The notes: generated by a model not told the origin, from the letters alone. Numbered from the stretch's first letter, positions 1 through 9,753 are shown. The stretch: DNA of 64,000 nucleotides from Gemmatimonas sp. (GCF_027531815.1 NZ_JAPZSK010000006.1:680652-744651), one strand, 5' to 3'. Numbers and translations are program-made.

Positions 1-764
1 CTTCGAATACCCGCGGGCGCGCCGCCGGCGACACGCTGGGACGCCTCCCCCTCGCGGGCACGCCGCGCGACTTCGTGGCGATGATCACCGGTGGGCGTGG
101 CACGGTAAACTTCGATCTCGCGATCAATGCGCTGCAGACGCGCGGCAACGTCCGCCTGCTCGCGCTGCCGGTGCTCATTGCGCAGAACAATCGCGAGGCG
201 GTGCTCAACGTGGGCTCGAGCGTGCCCTTCGTGCAGGTCTCCCAGCAGGGAGGCTTCGATCCGCGCGCACTCGTCCAGACGGTGCAGTACCTGCCGGTGG
301 GCAAGCAGCTCACCATCACCCCCACCATCAACGCCGATGGGTACGTGAACATGGAGGTGGTGCAGACCAATGACGACGTCTCCAGCAACCTGCTCTTCAA
401 CGCCCCCATCATCAATCAACGCCAGGCGCAGACGGCCGTGTTCGTGCGCAGCGGTCAGACGACCGTCATTGGCGGACTCTCCGACAATACGGAGGACGTG
501 TCCAGCTCGGGCATTCCGTTCCTGAGTCGCATCCCCTTCCTGGGGTCGCTCTTCGGCAACACCAAGCGCAGCACCCGCACCACCGAGCTGTTCCTCTTCC
601 TCACGCCGCACATCGTGTCGAGCGACGAGGACGTGGACCGGTTGCGCGAGCAGGTGCGCAACGGGACGCCGCTGCTCAAGGATGTGCCCGTGGAGGGACG
701 CCTCAAGCCGCGTCCCGATTCCTCGGCCGTGCGCCCCCCTGGAATGCCGGAGTCGCCGCGGTGA
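1..764 (+). CDS. gspD: Type II secretion secretin (GspD-like), C-terminal part
   Basis: The reading frame is open from the window edge, so only the C-terminal roughly 250 residues are visible. They form the secretin domain that makes the outer-membrane channel of a type II secretion or type IV pilus system. Visible signatures are VLNVGSSVPFV, the TITPTIN segment and the PFLSRIPFLGSLFG...ELFLFLTPHIV block typical of secretin C-termini. A proline- and arginine-rich tail follows. The stop overlaps the GTG start of the next gene, a GspE-type ATPase, so the two are probably translated together. This context favours GspD over PilQ. The start lies upstream of the window. Confidence 0.88.
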   Translation, partial: SNTRGRAAGDTLGRLPLAGTPRDFVAMITGGRGTVNFDLAINALQTRGNVRLLALPVLIAQNNREAVLNVGSSVPFVQVSQQGGFDPRALVQTVQYLPVGKQLTITPTINADGYVNMEVVQTNDDVSSNLLFNAPIINQRQAQTAVFVRSGQTTVIGGLSDNTEDVSSSGIPFLSRIPFLGSLFGNTKRSTRTTELFLFLTPHIVSSDEDVDRLREQVRNGTPLLKDVPVEGRLKPRPDSSAVRPPGMPESPR

Positions 765-2305
765 CGTTGCCGGGCGCCGGACCCGTGGTGGCCGCACGCG
801 AGCTGCGGCCGGCAGCGGAACTCGATGCCGTGCGTCGCGTGGGGGCGCCGTTGCCCGCCGAGTGGCTGGAGCAGCACGGCGTGCTCCCGCTGCGCCTCGA
901 CGATGAGGCGCTGCAGGTGGGGACGTGGCTCGAGACGCCCGCCCCCCTGGTGCTCGACGAGCTGCGCCTGCGCTTTGGTGCGTCGATCACCCTGCTCCGC
1001 TACGAGGAGGCACCGCTGCGCAGCGCCATCCGCCGGGTGTACGCGCAGGAATCGAGCACCGCGGAGGGGGTCATTGCGGGGCTCGGCGGTCCGGCGGCCA
1101 ACGGCCGTGGTGCGGAACTGGCCCTCGACGATCTCGTGCACCTGGCCAACGAAGCTCCGGTGGTGCGCCTGGTGAACCTGCTCATTCTGGAGGCGCTCGA
1201 CGCGCGCGCCTCCGACGTGCACCTGGAGGCGTTCGCCGACGGGCTGCGCGTGCGCTATCGCGTGGACGGCGTGCTGCAGCCCGCGCCGTCGCCGCCGGCC
1301 CAGCTCACAGCCGCCGTGATCAGCCGTCTCAAGATCATGGCGGAGCTGGACATCGCCGAGCGTCGGCTGCCGCAGGACGGGCGCATCCGGCTGCGGTTGC
1401 AGGATCGCACGGTCGATGTGCGCGTGGCCACGGCCCCCACATTGCACGGGGAGAGTGTCGTGCTGCGCCTGCTCGATCGCGAGCGCGGCCGGCGTTCGCT
1501 CGCCGACATGGGTATGGGCGGTGACACGCTGGCCCGTTTCTCCAGCATCATTGGGCGCACCCACGGCATCGTGCTCGTCACCGGCCCCACCGGCTCGGGC
1601 AAGACCACGACGCTGTACGGCGCCATCGATGTGTTGCGCACGGGCCGCGAGAAGATCGTCACGGTGGAAGATCCCATCGAGTACGAGTTGCCCGGTGTGC
1701 CGCAGGTGCCGGTGAACGACAAGGTGGGGGTGACCTTTGCGTCCACGTTGCGCGCGCTGCTGCGGCAGGATCCGGACATCTTGCTCGTGGGAGAAATCCG
1801 GGACGCGGAGACGGCGCAGGTGGCCACGCAGGCGGCCCTCACCGGCCACCTCGTGCTCAGCACGCTGCACACCAACGACGCGCCCAGTGCCATTACGCGC
1901 CTGCTCGACCTGGGCGTGGCGCCTTATCTGGTGGCCAGCACCGTGGAGGCCGTGCTCGCACAGCGATTGGTGCGGGTACTCTGTCCTCACTGTCGTCGCG
2001 AGGCCGACCCCGAGCCGGCCCAGGTGCAGCGGCTGGGGCCACTCGCGTTGCCGCTCACGCGGGTCTGGCGTGCGGTCGGGTGCCCCCAGTGCCGTGATAC
2101 CGGCTATCGCGGCCGTCAGGGCGTCTTCGAGCTGCTGGTAATGAGCGAGCCGCTGCGGGAACTCACGCAGGTGCCTGCGAGTGGTGAGCAGGTGCGCGCG
2201 GTGGCGCTGCAGGAAGGCATGCACACGCTGCGCGACGATGGCATACGCCTCGTGCGTGCCGGCGTCACCTCGCTCGAGGAAGTGCTGCGCGTCACGTCGG
2301 GCTGA
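761..2305 (+). CDS. gspE: Type II secretion ATPase GspE
   Basis: This cytoplasmic hexameric ATPase (514 aa) powers pseudopilus assembly. An N-terminal GspE domain is followed by the ATPase core: Walker A GPTGSGKTTT near residue 270, Asp box VTVEDPIEYELPG, Walker B DPDILLVGEIRDAET and the His box TGHLVLSTLHTNDA. The C-terminal tetracysteine zinc motif, CPHC then CPQC, is intact. That motif is usual in GspE/PilB. The start is GTG, overlapping the secretin stop by 4 bp, which indicates coupling. The length matches the family. PilB is the alternative, but the neighbouring secretin lacks obvious pilus partners here. Confidence 0.92.
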   Translation: MTLPGAGPVVAARELRPAAELDAVRRVGAPLPAEWLEQHGVLPLRLDDEALQVGTWLETPAPLVLDELRLRFGASITLLRYEEAPLRSAIRRVYAQESSTAEGVIAGLGGPAANGRGAELALDDLVHLANEAPVVRLVNLLILEALDARASDVHLEAFADGLRVRYRVDGVLQPAPSPPAQLTAAVISRLKIMAELDIAERRLPQDGRIRLRLQDRTVDVRVATAPTLHGESVVLRLLDRERGRRSLADMGMGGDTLARFSSIIGRTHGIVLVTGPTGSGKTTTLYGAIDVLRTGREKIVTVEDPIEYELPGVPQVPVNDKVGVTFASTLRALLRQDPDILLVGEIRDAETAQVATQAALTGHLVLSTLHTNDAPSAITRLLDLGVAPYLVASTVEAVLAQRLVRVLCPHCRREADPEPAQVQRLGPLALPLTRVWRAVGCPQCRDTGYRGRQGVFELLVMSEPLRELTQVPASGEQVRAVALQEGMHTLRDDGIRLVRAGVTSLEEVLRVTSG

Positions 2306-2454
2306 GCGAACGGAGAGACGTTGCGCGCGTGCGCTGGCGTGACGCCGCGCGCACCAACCGTCACGACGTCGGCGCAGCACGACACGCTGTGTGACCTGTC
2401 GCACAGTGCGACGTTGCGGGCGGTGCACGGAATCGTGAGCATGACGCGAGTGGT

Positions 2455-3252
2455 ATGCCCGTGTCTGCTTCCTTCACAATTCCCATGTCCTCACCCTTGC
2501 GCGCTGCGTGGCGAACGAGCCGGTGGCTGCTGCTCATCAGTGTGGCGGCGTCTGCGCTTCCGTCGCAGTCATCGCCCCGCCCTGCAGTCGTCCCGGCGGC
2601 ATCTCCTGCGAAGGCCCCCGCGAACACTGCGACGAGCGCTCCTGCGAAAGCACCTGCCGCAGCGCCAGCGGTCGCTCCGTCCTCTCCCACCTCGGCACCC
2701 GTATCGGCGCCCACCGAGCCCACAGTGCGCGGCGCGATCGCGCACCTCGCCACCAAGCACGGAGCGTGGATGTCGATCGGAGGCAGTCGCGGTGGCGCCG
2801 ACCTCTTTTGCGACGTGTGCACGCAGGATCCCACGTATGGATGGGGGCTGCACGCAAGTGCCGGACTCCGGCTCGCGCCATCCTTGCTGCTGGGGGTCGA
2901 AACCGTCGGATGGTTCGACGTGTTCGGCGAGGCGGATCGCACCGTGCGCAGCACCACCGTGCTGCTGCGCAGCTATGCGTTCGGCCGCACGCGTCCGTTT
3001 CTCCAGGGCGGCGCCGGCGTGGCGCGCTATCGCGTGAGCGACGGCAACGCGGGGTTCCGCACCCAGTCGCCGGCACTCACGGTTGGCATTGGTCACGATT
3101 GGCGCATCGGCTCGGCAACGGTCACGCCCCATCTCGACGCGATCGTGTCGGTGGGCGGCGAGTTGCAGAGCGCACGCACCGACAATGCCATCGACCCCAA
3201 CGCGCGCCTGGCGCTCATTCGCACGGGGTTCGCGCTATCGTGGTTTCGCTGA
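2455..3252 (+). CDS. Outer-membrane beta-barrel protein, small OmpA/OprF-like
   Basis: A 265-aa secreted protein. A signal peptide (WLLLISVAASALPSQ) is followed by a long Ala/Pro-rich linker (about residues 40 to 90), then alternating strands rich in Gly and aromatics (WMSIGGSRGG, LLGVETVGWFDVFG, TRPFLQGGAGVARYR). It ends in WFR, a near C-terminal aromatic as in barrel proteins. A Cys-x-x-Cys pair (FCDVC) lies in the first loop. I infer an eight-stranded outer-membrane barrel of unknown function. The start could be ATG 2455 or ATG 2485; the second places the signal peptide better. A lipoprotein gene follows 20 bp downstream. Confidence 0.6.
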   Translation: MPVSASFTIPMSSPLRAAWRTSRWLLLISVAASALPSQSSPRPAVVPAASPAKAPANTATSAPAKAPAAAPAVAPSSPTSAPVSAPTEPTVRGAIAHLATKHGAWMSIGGSRGGADLFCDVCTQDPTYGWGLHASAGLRLAPSLLLGVETVGWFDVFGEADRTVRSTTVLLRSYAFGRTRPFLQGGAGVARYRVSDGNAGFRTQSPALTVGIGHDWRIGSATVTPHLDAIVSVGGELQSARTDNAIDPNARLALIRTGFALSWFR

Positions 3253-3272
3253 TCACTTCCGGAGAACATCGT

Positions 3273-4535
3273 ATGCGCACAGCCTTTGTTTATCGCCCCG
3301 CGCTTGCGGGGCTGCTGATCGTGGCCACCTTGGCGGCGTGCAGCGGCGCCGCCGACGCCCCCACGCAACCGTCAGCCGACGCGATTGCCGCGGCTGCCCC
3401 GAGCCGGGCCTTCGGCATTTGGACACCGGGGCGCGGCGATACCTGTTCCGCCGACGTGCATAATCGCTACGCGACGCTGGGACCCGACGGCAAGAAGTAC
3501 CCCACGTGGCATCCACCAACGGATCCCGTCACCGGTTGTTCCTTCGGTCATGAGCACGGCCGAGATCCCCGCGGCTCCGCCCTGTATCGGGAGGTGGGCG
3601 ATCTCCCCTTCGGCTATGCCAACGAGCAGCTCGACCTCGCCGGTCTCGGGATGCAGCGGCACGAGGATCATGTGGGGCACAAGATCGAATGGGAGAACGA
3701 TCTGCGCATCCGCCCCGGCGGCAGCGGCGGCGTGCTGGAGGTGACCTGTGACGTGATGGCGAAGCTGCACCAGGGCACGCACTCGCGTGACGCGTTCACC
3801 AACAACCTGCACGAACTCAACTATCACATCCGGTGCAACGATCGCACCGAGATGCACATCACCATGCTCAGCGCCATCGGGCGCGCCGGGGAGTTCCAGA
3901 GCACCTGCGGCGGCACCATCGCCGCCGGCGTCGGCAGTCCGGCCAACGCGCCGGCGGGGGGCGGACACCGCCGCATTCCGGACGCCGCGTGCATCCTGAA
4001 TCGCATCCTCGTCGATCCGACGCGCAGCTCCGACTTCGGCAGCCTGCACGAGAGCTGGGAGACGTCCAACGAGATCAAGTCGGCCAACGGCAAACGGCTG
4101 GCGTTCTTCAATCCGTACTTTCAGGTGTTCCGGCCGAGTCGTTTCTTCGATCCCCTCAATCCCACCGTGGTGGGACGTCCGGTCGCCCTATGCGCGACCG
4201 TCATGGGCGATCGCCGGGCGCGCAGTCGCGAGTGCGATGGGCTTACGAGCACCGCCAACGGCACCCTGCTCAGCGTGGACTTCGACGACAGCCGGTCGGC
4301 GTTCAACGGTGCCCGCCGCCAGGTGGACATCAACGACAACGTGATCAGCAACGGCGGCGGGGCCACGGAGTGGTACACCGACCCCTTCGGCCGCAACGGC
4401 CGCCCCACTCCGTTTCCCGGCAGCATCAAGCAGTTCATCGCCGCGATCGACAACAACTACGGCGTGGGCGTGAACGGGCCGGTGATCGGTGGGAACCGGG
4501 TGTACAGCGGCGCGGGGACACGGGCGCCGAACTGA
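3273..4535 (+). CDS. Secreted lipoprotein of unknown function
   Basis: A 420-aa protein with a lipoprotein signal peptide; the lipobox LAAC is followed by SGAAD. I chose ATG 3273, where GGAG lies 9 bp upstream, although the frame is open much further back. The mature part is His-, Asn- and Asp-rich (GCSFGHEHGRDP, MQRHEDHVGHKIEWEN, NLHELNYHIRCND) with several Cys residues, which suggests an extracellular metal-binding or carbohydrate-active fold. I recognise no family. It is probably co-transcribed with the barrel gene ahead of it, and a strong hairpin lies about 100 bp after its stop. Confidence 0.6.
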   Translation: MRTAFVYRPALAGLLIVATLAACSGAADAPTQPSADAIAAAAPSRAFGIWTPGRGDTCSADVHNRYATLGPDGKKYPTWHPPTDPVTGCSFGHEHGRDPRGSALYREVGDLPFGYANEQLDLAGLGMQRHEDHVGHKIEWENDLRIRPGGSGGVLEVTCDVMAKLHQGTHSRDAFTNNLHELNYHIRCNDRTEMHITMLSAIGRAGEFQSTCGGTIAAGVGSPANAPAGGGHRRIPDAACILNRILVDPTRSSDFGSLHESWETSNEIKSANGKRLAFFNPYFQVFRPSRFFDPLNPTVVGRPVALCATVMGDRRARSRECDGLTSTANGTLLSVDFDDSRSAFNGARRQVDINDNVISNGGGATEWYTDPFGRNGRPTPFPGSIKQFIAAIDNNYGVGVNGPVIGGNRVYSGAGTRAPN

Positions 4536-4638
4536 GCGGAGATGCCGCACCGGTGGCCGAAACGCGCAGCAATCCGAACTTCCCCCCAGGCTAGGCTGCT
4601 GGCGCCGCGCGCCACCGAACGCGTGTCGCCGGCTCCAC

Positions 4639-4664
4639 CCCCCAGTTGCCCCGGCAGCTGGGGG
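4639..4664. terminator. GC-rich hairpin after the lipoprotein gene
   Basis: The arms CCCCCAGTTGC and GCAGCTGGGGG pair over 11 bp with one G-T mismatch around a CCCG loop. It lies in the 247-bp gap before the TonB receptor. There is no clear T-run, so this is a probable but unproven terminator. Confidence 0.45.
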
Positions 4665-4782
4665 CGTGCTGTTCGTACGGAGCGCCGGCCCCGGAAATGG
4701 CTGCCGGCGCCATTCACCGACCCGTGCTGTCGATTCACCGACTTGACCGAATCACGGGGCGCGCTGTGGCGTAGGCTGCGGC

Positions 4783-6939
4783 ATGCGATACACTGCCATC
4801 CTCTTTCTGCTGCTCACGGCAGCAACCACGCCCTCGTTCGTTCGCGCCCAGGAGGCGGCGGAGACGCGATCGGTCGTCCGGGGCACCGTGGTGCGCCCCT
4901 CGGGGCTTCCGGTCGTGGGCGCGCGCGTCGAACTGTTCGAGACCGAGGAACGCGCCGTCACCGACAGCACCGGGCGGTTTGTGCTGCGGACCACGTGGAC
5001 CGGCCCCGCCCTGCTGGTGGTACGCGCCCTGGGCGACCCGCCGGTGTCACTGGACGTGCAGCTGCCATCGGACAGCGGGTTCGTGTTCGTGCTCCCCCGT
5101 GGCGTCCCGCGATTGACCGCCATGACGGTGCGGCCGGCGGGGGAATTCCGCCTCACGAATACCACACGCCAGGAGGCCCTCACACCGCTCGACGTGGTGC
5201 AGACGGCCGGTGCCGCGGCCAACGTGTCGCGCGCGCTGCAACTCGCCCCCGGCGTGAATGCGGTCGACGAAGGCACCGGACTGTTCGTACGGGGGGGTGA
5301 CGTGACGGAAACGCGCGTCCTCGTGGATGATGTCGTCATGCTCTCGCCGGCACGGTTCAACAACCCGACGGGACACGTGGGGGCATCGCTGAACCCGTTC
5401 CTGCTGTCGAACGCCACCCTCGCGGCCGGCGCCTTCGGTGCCGCCTACGGCAACGCGTTGAGTGGCGTGGTGCGCATGGAGACCGCCGGGCGCCCGACAC
5501 GCAATAGCGGCTCCCTCACCGCGAGCATAGGCGGCGCGTCGGCCGATGCCGCGCTGGCCATCACGCCTCGCTTCGGTGTGCGCGCCCTGGCCAACATCAG
5601 CAACCTCGGTCCGCTCGTGGCCGCCTTCGGGGAAGCGCAGCCCTACGACCCGCCGCCGCGCGGTGGGGACGCGGCGCTCACCGTGGAGTTCGCCACAACG
5701 CGCCACAGCCGTCTCCGCCTGTTTACCGTGCGGCAGCAGCAGCGCTTCGGTGTGGGGGCCGCCGACGTCTCGGACCAGGCGCGGTACGCCGCCGCCACCA
5801 CTGAAGGGTTGACCGTGCTCTCCTGGCGCGACACCACGCACCGGTGGCGCCCGTCGTTCGCCGCGGGACGCAGCAGCCATACGCGTGATGAGTCACTGAC
5901 CGCCTTCGCGCTTGGCACACGCCTCACGAGCGAGCATGTCGTGATGGCGGTGCAGCGCGCGCCGGGCACGCGCCTCGATGTGCACATCGGCGTGGAGCAG
6001 GAACGATTCACGGCACGCTATACGGGCACGACCGACGAGACCACGCTCTTTCGGGTCAACGCTCCCACGGTGCGCACCGGCGCACACGCGGAGATCGGGT
6101 GGCGCCTGCACCCCCTGGCGCAGCTCACCGTCGGGGCACGCGCCGATCGCAGCGACTTCACGCGACGTACGACGCTGGACCCGCGCGTGGCGCTCGCCGT
6201 GCAGCGCGGTGCGTGGGGACTGGTCGCCGCCGGTGGCGTGTACCACCAGGTGCCCGAGCCCATTCTCGTGCGCGGGCAGACCGCGGCCCCCATGCGCGTT
6301 TCGCAGGCCTCTCTGGCGGTGGAACGCGGCGGCACGGTAGGCGCCCGCGCCCGCATCGAAGCGTATGCGCGGCGCTGGAACGCACTCTCGCAGTTCACCT
6401 CCGACTTTGGTGTGGCCACCGGCGGCGTGGGCGACGCCCTCGGCGTGGACAGCGAATTCCGGTGGCAGTGGACCGAGAAGTCGCGCACGCGGCTGGTGTG
6501 GAGTGTCCTCGATGCCCGCCGCACGGATCCGCAGAGCGGTGAGCTCGCACCGGCTCCGGCCAGCGTGACGCACTCCATTGTCTGGCTCACCGAACGTGAG
6601 ATCGGTCGCCTGTCGCTCAACAGCGCCTTCCGCTACGCCACCGGGCGCCCCTTCACCGATATCATCGGCAGCGTACCCAGCGTCGATGCGCCGCAGCCGG
6701 TGTTCGGTGCGCCCAATGCGCTGCGGCTCCCCGGATACCTGCGCAGCGATGTGAGCATCAGCTGGCTGCATGCGCGCCAGCGTGGCCCCACCGCGGTGTT
6801 CTGGGCCTCCATCTCCAATGTTTTCGACCGGCGCAACATCATGCGCTACACGTGGAACCGCGATTTCACCGCGCGCACGCCGGTACGCTCACCCTTCAAT
6901 CGGAGTATCTATGCCGGCGCGACCCTGCTGCTTCCCTGA
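4783..6939 (+). CDS. TonB-dependent receptor with N-terminal carboxypeptidase-regulatory-like domain
   Basis: A 718-aa outer-membrane importer. Order: signal peptide (cleavage near FVRAQ), a carboxypeptidase-regulatory-like beta-sandwich (RGTVVRPSGLPVVGARVELF, about residues 30 to 110), a plug domain (LFVRGGDVTETRVLVDDV...) and a long beta-barrel. The barrel is on the short side for the family. The substrate cannot be read from sequence. It is the first gene of a tightly packed set: its 3' end overlaps a secreted TPR protein by 29 bp, followed by a LytS kinase and a LytTR regulator with 4-bp and 28-bp junctions. That suggests a receptor linked to its own signalling unit. Confidence 0.85.
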   Translation: MRYTAILFLLLTAATTPSFVRAQEAAETRSVVRGTVVRPSGLPVVGARVELFETEERAVTDSTGRFVLRTTWTGPALLVVRALGDPPVSLDVQLPSDSGFVFVLPRGVPRLTAMTVRPAGEFRLTNTTRQEALTPLDVVQTAGAAANVSRALQLAPGVNAVDEGTGLFVRGGDVTETRVLVDDVVMLSPARFNNPTGHVGASLNPFLLSNATLAAGAFGAAYGNALSGVVRMETAGRPTRNSGSLTASIGGASADAALAITPRFGVRALANISNLGPLVAAFGEAQPYDPPPRGGDAALTVEFATTRHSRLRLFTVRQQQRFGVGAADVSDQARYAAATTEGLTVLSWRDTTHRWRPSFAAGRSSHTRDESLTAFALGTRLTSEHVVMAVQRAPGTRLDVHIGVEQERFTARYTGTTDETTLFRVNAPTVRTGAHAEIGWRLHPLAQLTVGARADRSDFTRRTTLDPRVALAVQRGAWGLVAAGGVYHQVPEPILVRGQTAAPMRVSQASLAVERGGTVGARARIEAYARRWNALSQFTSDFGVATGGVGDALGVDSEFRWQWTEKSRTRLVWSVLDARRTDPQSGELAPAPASVTHSIVWLTEREIGRLSLNSAFRYATGRPFTDIIGSVPSVDAPQPVFGAPNALRLPGYLRSDVSISWLHARQRGPTAVFWASISNVFDRRNIMRYTWNRDFTARTPVRSPFNRSIYAGATLLLP

Positions 6940-7765
6940 TCGTCTCACTGTTGGTGCAGTGGCACTCGTGGCGCTGCTCTCGCAGCCCACAGTGGCCCAT
7001 GCGCAGTCGCGTGGTGCCGCCACCCCTCCGGCCACAGCCGCCCCGTCTGCGGCACCGCCGGCGTCACCGGCGCTCGGTGGTGCCGCACGGTGGGCGGACA
7101 GCGTCCGACTGCTCGCCGAGCGCGGCTACCTCTCCGGAGACACCACGTTACTTGTGGCGGGCTACCGGCTCGCCCAACGCTCCCTTACCGCCTTCCCCGA
7201 CGATCCGCTCCTGCTGCACTATCGGGGGTACATTCGCTATCGTCAGGCGCAGCAGCAGCGCGACTTCGATACGGCGCTGCCACTCTTTGAGGAATCCGTG
7301 GCGCTGCTCGAGCGCTCGGTGGCCACCCGCCCGCTTCCGGAGACACACGCCCTGCTCGCTTCGGCTTTCGGTTCCATGATCGGTGACAGCATGCTGCGCG
7401 GCATTCGGTTCGGCATGAAGGCCAGTGATGCCGAGGACAAGGCGGTAGCGTTGGCACCGCGAAACCCGCGGGTGCTGATGCTGCGGGCCGTTTCGGCCTG
7501 GTACAAGCCCGCCGCTTTCGGTGGGGGCGAGGAGAAGGCGCGCACCCTGCTGCAGCAGGCCCTGCAAGCCTTCAGCGCCGATGCACCGGCGCGCCCGTTG
7601 CCGGCGTGGGGGCGTGCCGAGGCCTATGCCTGGCTGGGTCAGATGGAGGCCAAGGCGGGCAACCGCGAAGCGGCGCGCGCGGCGTACGACCAGGCGCTGG
7701 CGCTCGCACCTGCCTTCGCCTGGGTGCAATACGTACTCAAGCCGCAGTTGGAGCGCACCCGATGA
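6911..7765 (+). CDS. Secreted TPR-like repeat protein
   Basis: A 284-aa protein. I take ATG 6911, inside the receptor's 3' end, because it gives a good signal peptide (VGAVALVALLSQPTVAHAQS). A Pro/Ala-rich linker follows, then helical tetratricopeptide-like repeats (LLHYRGYIRYRQAQ, DTALPLFEESVALLERSV, AWLGQMEAKAGNREAARAAY). It is probably periplasmic and may act as a scaffold between receptor and sensor kinase; that role is inferred from position only. Its stop overlaps the kinase ATG by 4 bp. Confidence 0.7.
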   Translation: MPARPCCFPDRLTVGAVALVALLSQPTVAHAQSRGAATPPATAAPSAAPPASPALGGAARWADSVRLLAERGYLSGDTTLLVAGYRLAQRSLTAFPDDPLLLHYRGYIRYRQAQQQRDFDTALPLFEESVALLERSVATRPLPETHALLASAFGSMIGDSMLRGIRFGMKASDAEDKAVALAPRNPRVLMLRAVSAWYKPAAFGGGEEKARTLLQQALQAFSADAPARPLPAWGRAEAYAWLGQMEAKAGNREAARAAYDQALALAPAFAWVQYVLKPQLERTR

Positions 7766-8832
7766 CATTGCGTGGCGCTCTGCTGTACGCGGCCTGCTGG
7801 ACGCCGCTGGTACTGCTGTACGCGCTGCTCATTGGCGGGCCGAACAACATGTCCATTGGCGATGCGGTGCACAGCGCCGCCTTCGCCGTGGGCGTGGCCG
7901 CGCTGCTCGGTGTGCCGGCCCTCTGGTGGGCACACCGACTCGGCCAAGGGCAGCTCGACGCCAACCCTGAGGGCGCCGGGCGGCAGCCACTCGTGGCGCA
8001 TTCGGTCGCGGCCACGCTCTACGCCGTCGCGTGGAGTGCGTACATCGTGTACGGCATCCGTGAGGCGCTGGGCAGCTGGGACGCCACCATCACGCAAGTG
8101 CGCCCGTGGATCGCGTGGCAGCTGTTCTTCGGTCTGGTGGTGTACGCGGTCATTGCCGGTCTTACCTGGGGGCGCATGGTGAGCGCGCGCGGGCGGCAGC
8201 GCGAGGCGCGGCTCCGCATCGCCGAGGCCGAGCGGGCGCGCGCCGAGTTGGCGGTGCTGCGCGCACAGGTTGATCCGCACTTTCTGTACAATGCGCTGCA
8301 TACGGCCACGGCGCTCGTGCGCCGGGACCCTTCGGCGGCGGAACGGGCACTGGAACAGCTGGCTTCGCTGCTGCGCTATGTGCTGGACCCTGCGCGCGGG
8401 GCACGGGAGACGGTGCCGCTCGACGAGGAACTGCAATTCGTGGAGCTGTATCTGGCCATCGAACACGCCCGGCTGGGGGAGCGCCTGCGCGTCGTCATGG
8501 AGATCGACGACGACGCCCGCGATGTGCATGTCCCCAGCCTTTCCCTGCAGCCACTCGTGGAGAACGCCATTCGCCACGGCCTTGCCCCGCAGGTACACGG
8601 CGGCACCGTGGAGCTCCGCGCTGCGGTGCGCGGTGAACAGCTGGTGGTGACCGTGTCCGACGACGGCGCGGGAGCACCTCCACAGGGCAATGAGCATCCT
8701 ACGCGTGGCTCCGGCATTGGTCTCGATGCGCTCCGCAAGCGGCTCACGGCGCGCTATGGGGCTCACGGCACCCTGCAGGTGACGACGGCGCCCGGCCGCG
8801 GCTTCACCGTCACCGTGGAACTGCCCGCATGA
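7762..8832 (+). CDS. LytS-family sensor histidine kinase
   Basis: A 356-aa membrane kinase. Four hydrophobic segments occupy residues 5 to 140. The His_kinase domain has the phosphoacceptor motif QVDPHFLYNALHT, and the HATPase domain has LQPLVENAIRHGL, a DDGAG box and GSGIGLDALRKRL. All core residues are present, so it should autophosphorylate and pass phosphate to the LytTR regulator next to it. The ATG start at 7762 overlaps the previous stop (ATGA). Confidence 0.9.
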   Translation: MTLRGALLYAACWTPLVLLYALLIGGPNNMSIGDAVHSAAFAVGVAALLGVPALWWAHRLGQGQLDANPEGAGRQPLVAHSVAATLYAVAWSAYIVYGIREALGSWDATITQVRPWIAWQLFFGLVVYAVIAGLTWGRMVSARGRQREARLRIAEAERARAELAVLRAQVDPHFLYNALHTATALVRRDPSAAERALEQLASLLRYVLDPARGARETVPLDEELQFVELYLAIEHARLGERLRVVMEIDDDARDVHVPSLSLQPLVENAIRHGLAPQVHGGTVELRAAVRGEQLVVTVSDDGAGAPPQGNEHPTRGSGIGLDALRKRLTARYGAHGTLQVTTAPGRGFTVTVELPA

Positions 8833-8860
8833 CCTGGTCCGCATGTGGCGGGGGAGCCCG

Positions 8861-9637
8861 GTGACGCTCGACAGTTCCAGCGCCGCACCGCGTGCTCCGT
8901 TGCGCACCGTCATCGCCGAAGATGAACCGTTGGCGCGGGATCATCTCCGCACGCTCATTCAGGGATGTCCGGCCCTCGCGCTCGTGGGCGAGGTGGCTGA
9001 TGGAACTGGGGCAGTTGCCCTGGTGGAGGCGCTGCGCCCCGATGTGCTCTTCCTCGATGTGCGCATGCCGGGACACGACGGGTTCGCGGTGCTCGCCGCG
9101 CTCACGCATCGGCCGCATGTGGTGTTCACCACGGCGCATGATTCACATGCGGTGCAGGCGTTCGAGTTGGGAGCAGTGGACTACCTGCTCAAACCTTTCG
9201 GGGCGCTGCGATTCGACACGGCGGTCACTCGCCTGCAGGAGCGGGTGGGGCTGCGCGCCGACATCGAGCCACTGGAACGGCTGCGTGAGGTGCAGGACGG
9301 CACCGCGCGACCGCTGGAGCGGGTGTTCGTGCGCCTCGGACAGCGGCTGGTACCGATTCGCCTCGCCGAGGTGAGCCGACTCGATGCCGATGGCGATTAT
9401 GTGGCGCTCGTCGCAGAGGGGCGTCGCCATCTCCTTGGTATGACGCTCAGCGCCCTGCTGCCGCGGCTCGATGCCGCGCGGTTCGTGCGTATTCATCGGT
9501 CGCACGTGGTCAATCTCGACTTCATGAGCGCCATTCGACCGCACGATGCCGGACGCTATCTGGTGGAGCTGCGTGACGGGGCCAAGATCGTGGCCAGCCG
9601 CTCGGGGACTCAGCTGCTGCGGCAACTCACCGGGTAA
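8861..9637 (+). CDS. LytTR-family response regulator
   Basis: The partner regulator of the kinase just upstream. The receiver domain begins TVIAEDEPLARDHL, carries the phosphoacceptor Asp in VLFLDVRMPG and ends with LLKPF. A LytTR DNA-binding domain fills the last 100 residues (ISRLDADGDYVAL-like strand, FVRIHRSHVVNLDFM). I prefer GTG 8861, because GGGGAG lies 4 bp upstream, over ATG 8843. It probably controls this operon or another surface system, but no LytTR direct repeats were identified. Confidence 0.9.
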   Translation: MTLDSSSAAPRAPLRTVIAEDEPLARDHLRTLIQGCPALALVGEVADGTGAVALVEALRPDVLFLDVRMPGHDGFAVLAALTHRPHVVFTTAHDSHAVQAFELGAVDYLLKPFGALRFDTAVTRLQERVGLRADIEPLERLREVQDGTARPLERVFVRLGQRLVPIRLAEVSRLDADGDYVALVAEGRRHLLGMTLSALLPRLDAARFVRIHRSHVVNLDFMSAIRPHDAGRYLVELRDGAKIVASRSGTQLLRQLTG

Positions 9638-9753
9638 TCACCAGGCGCGGCAACTCGCCATTTGGATTGGCTGCGCGTAAGCTTCGAGAGACGCGGTCGA
9701 TGTGTCATCTGCACGCGGCCACGCTGTGCGTCATCCTCTCGCTGGAGACGGCC

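Noticed and set aside
455..2428. 657-codon open frame antisense to gspD/gspE
   Set aside because: It is rich in Arg, His and Gln, has no domain, and lies opposite two well-supported genes; high GC explains it.
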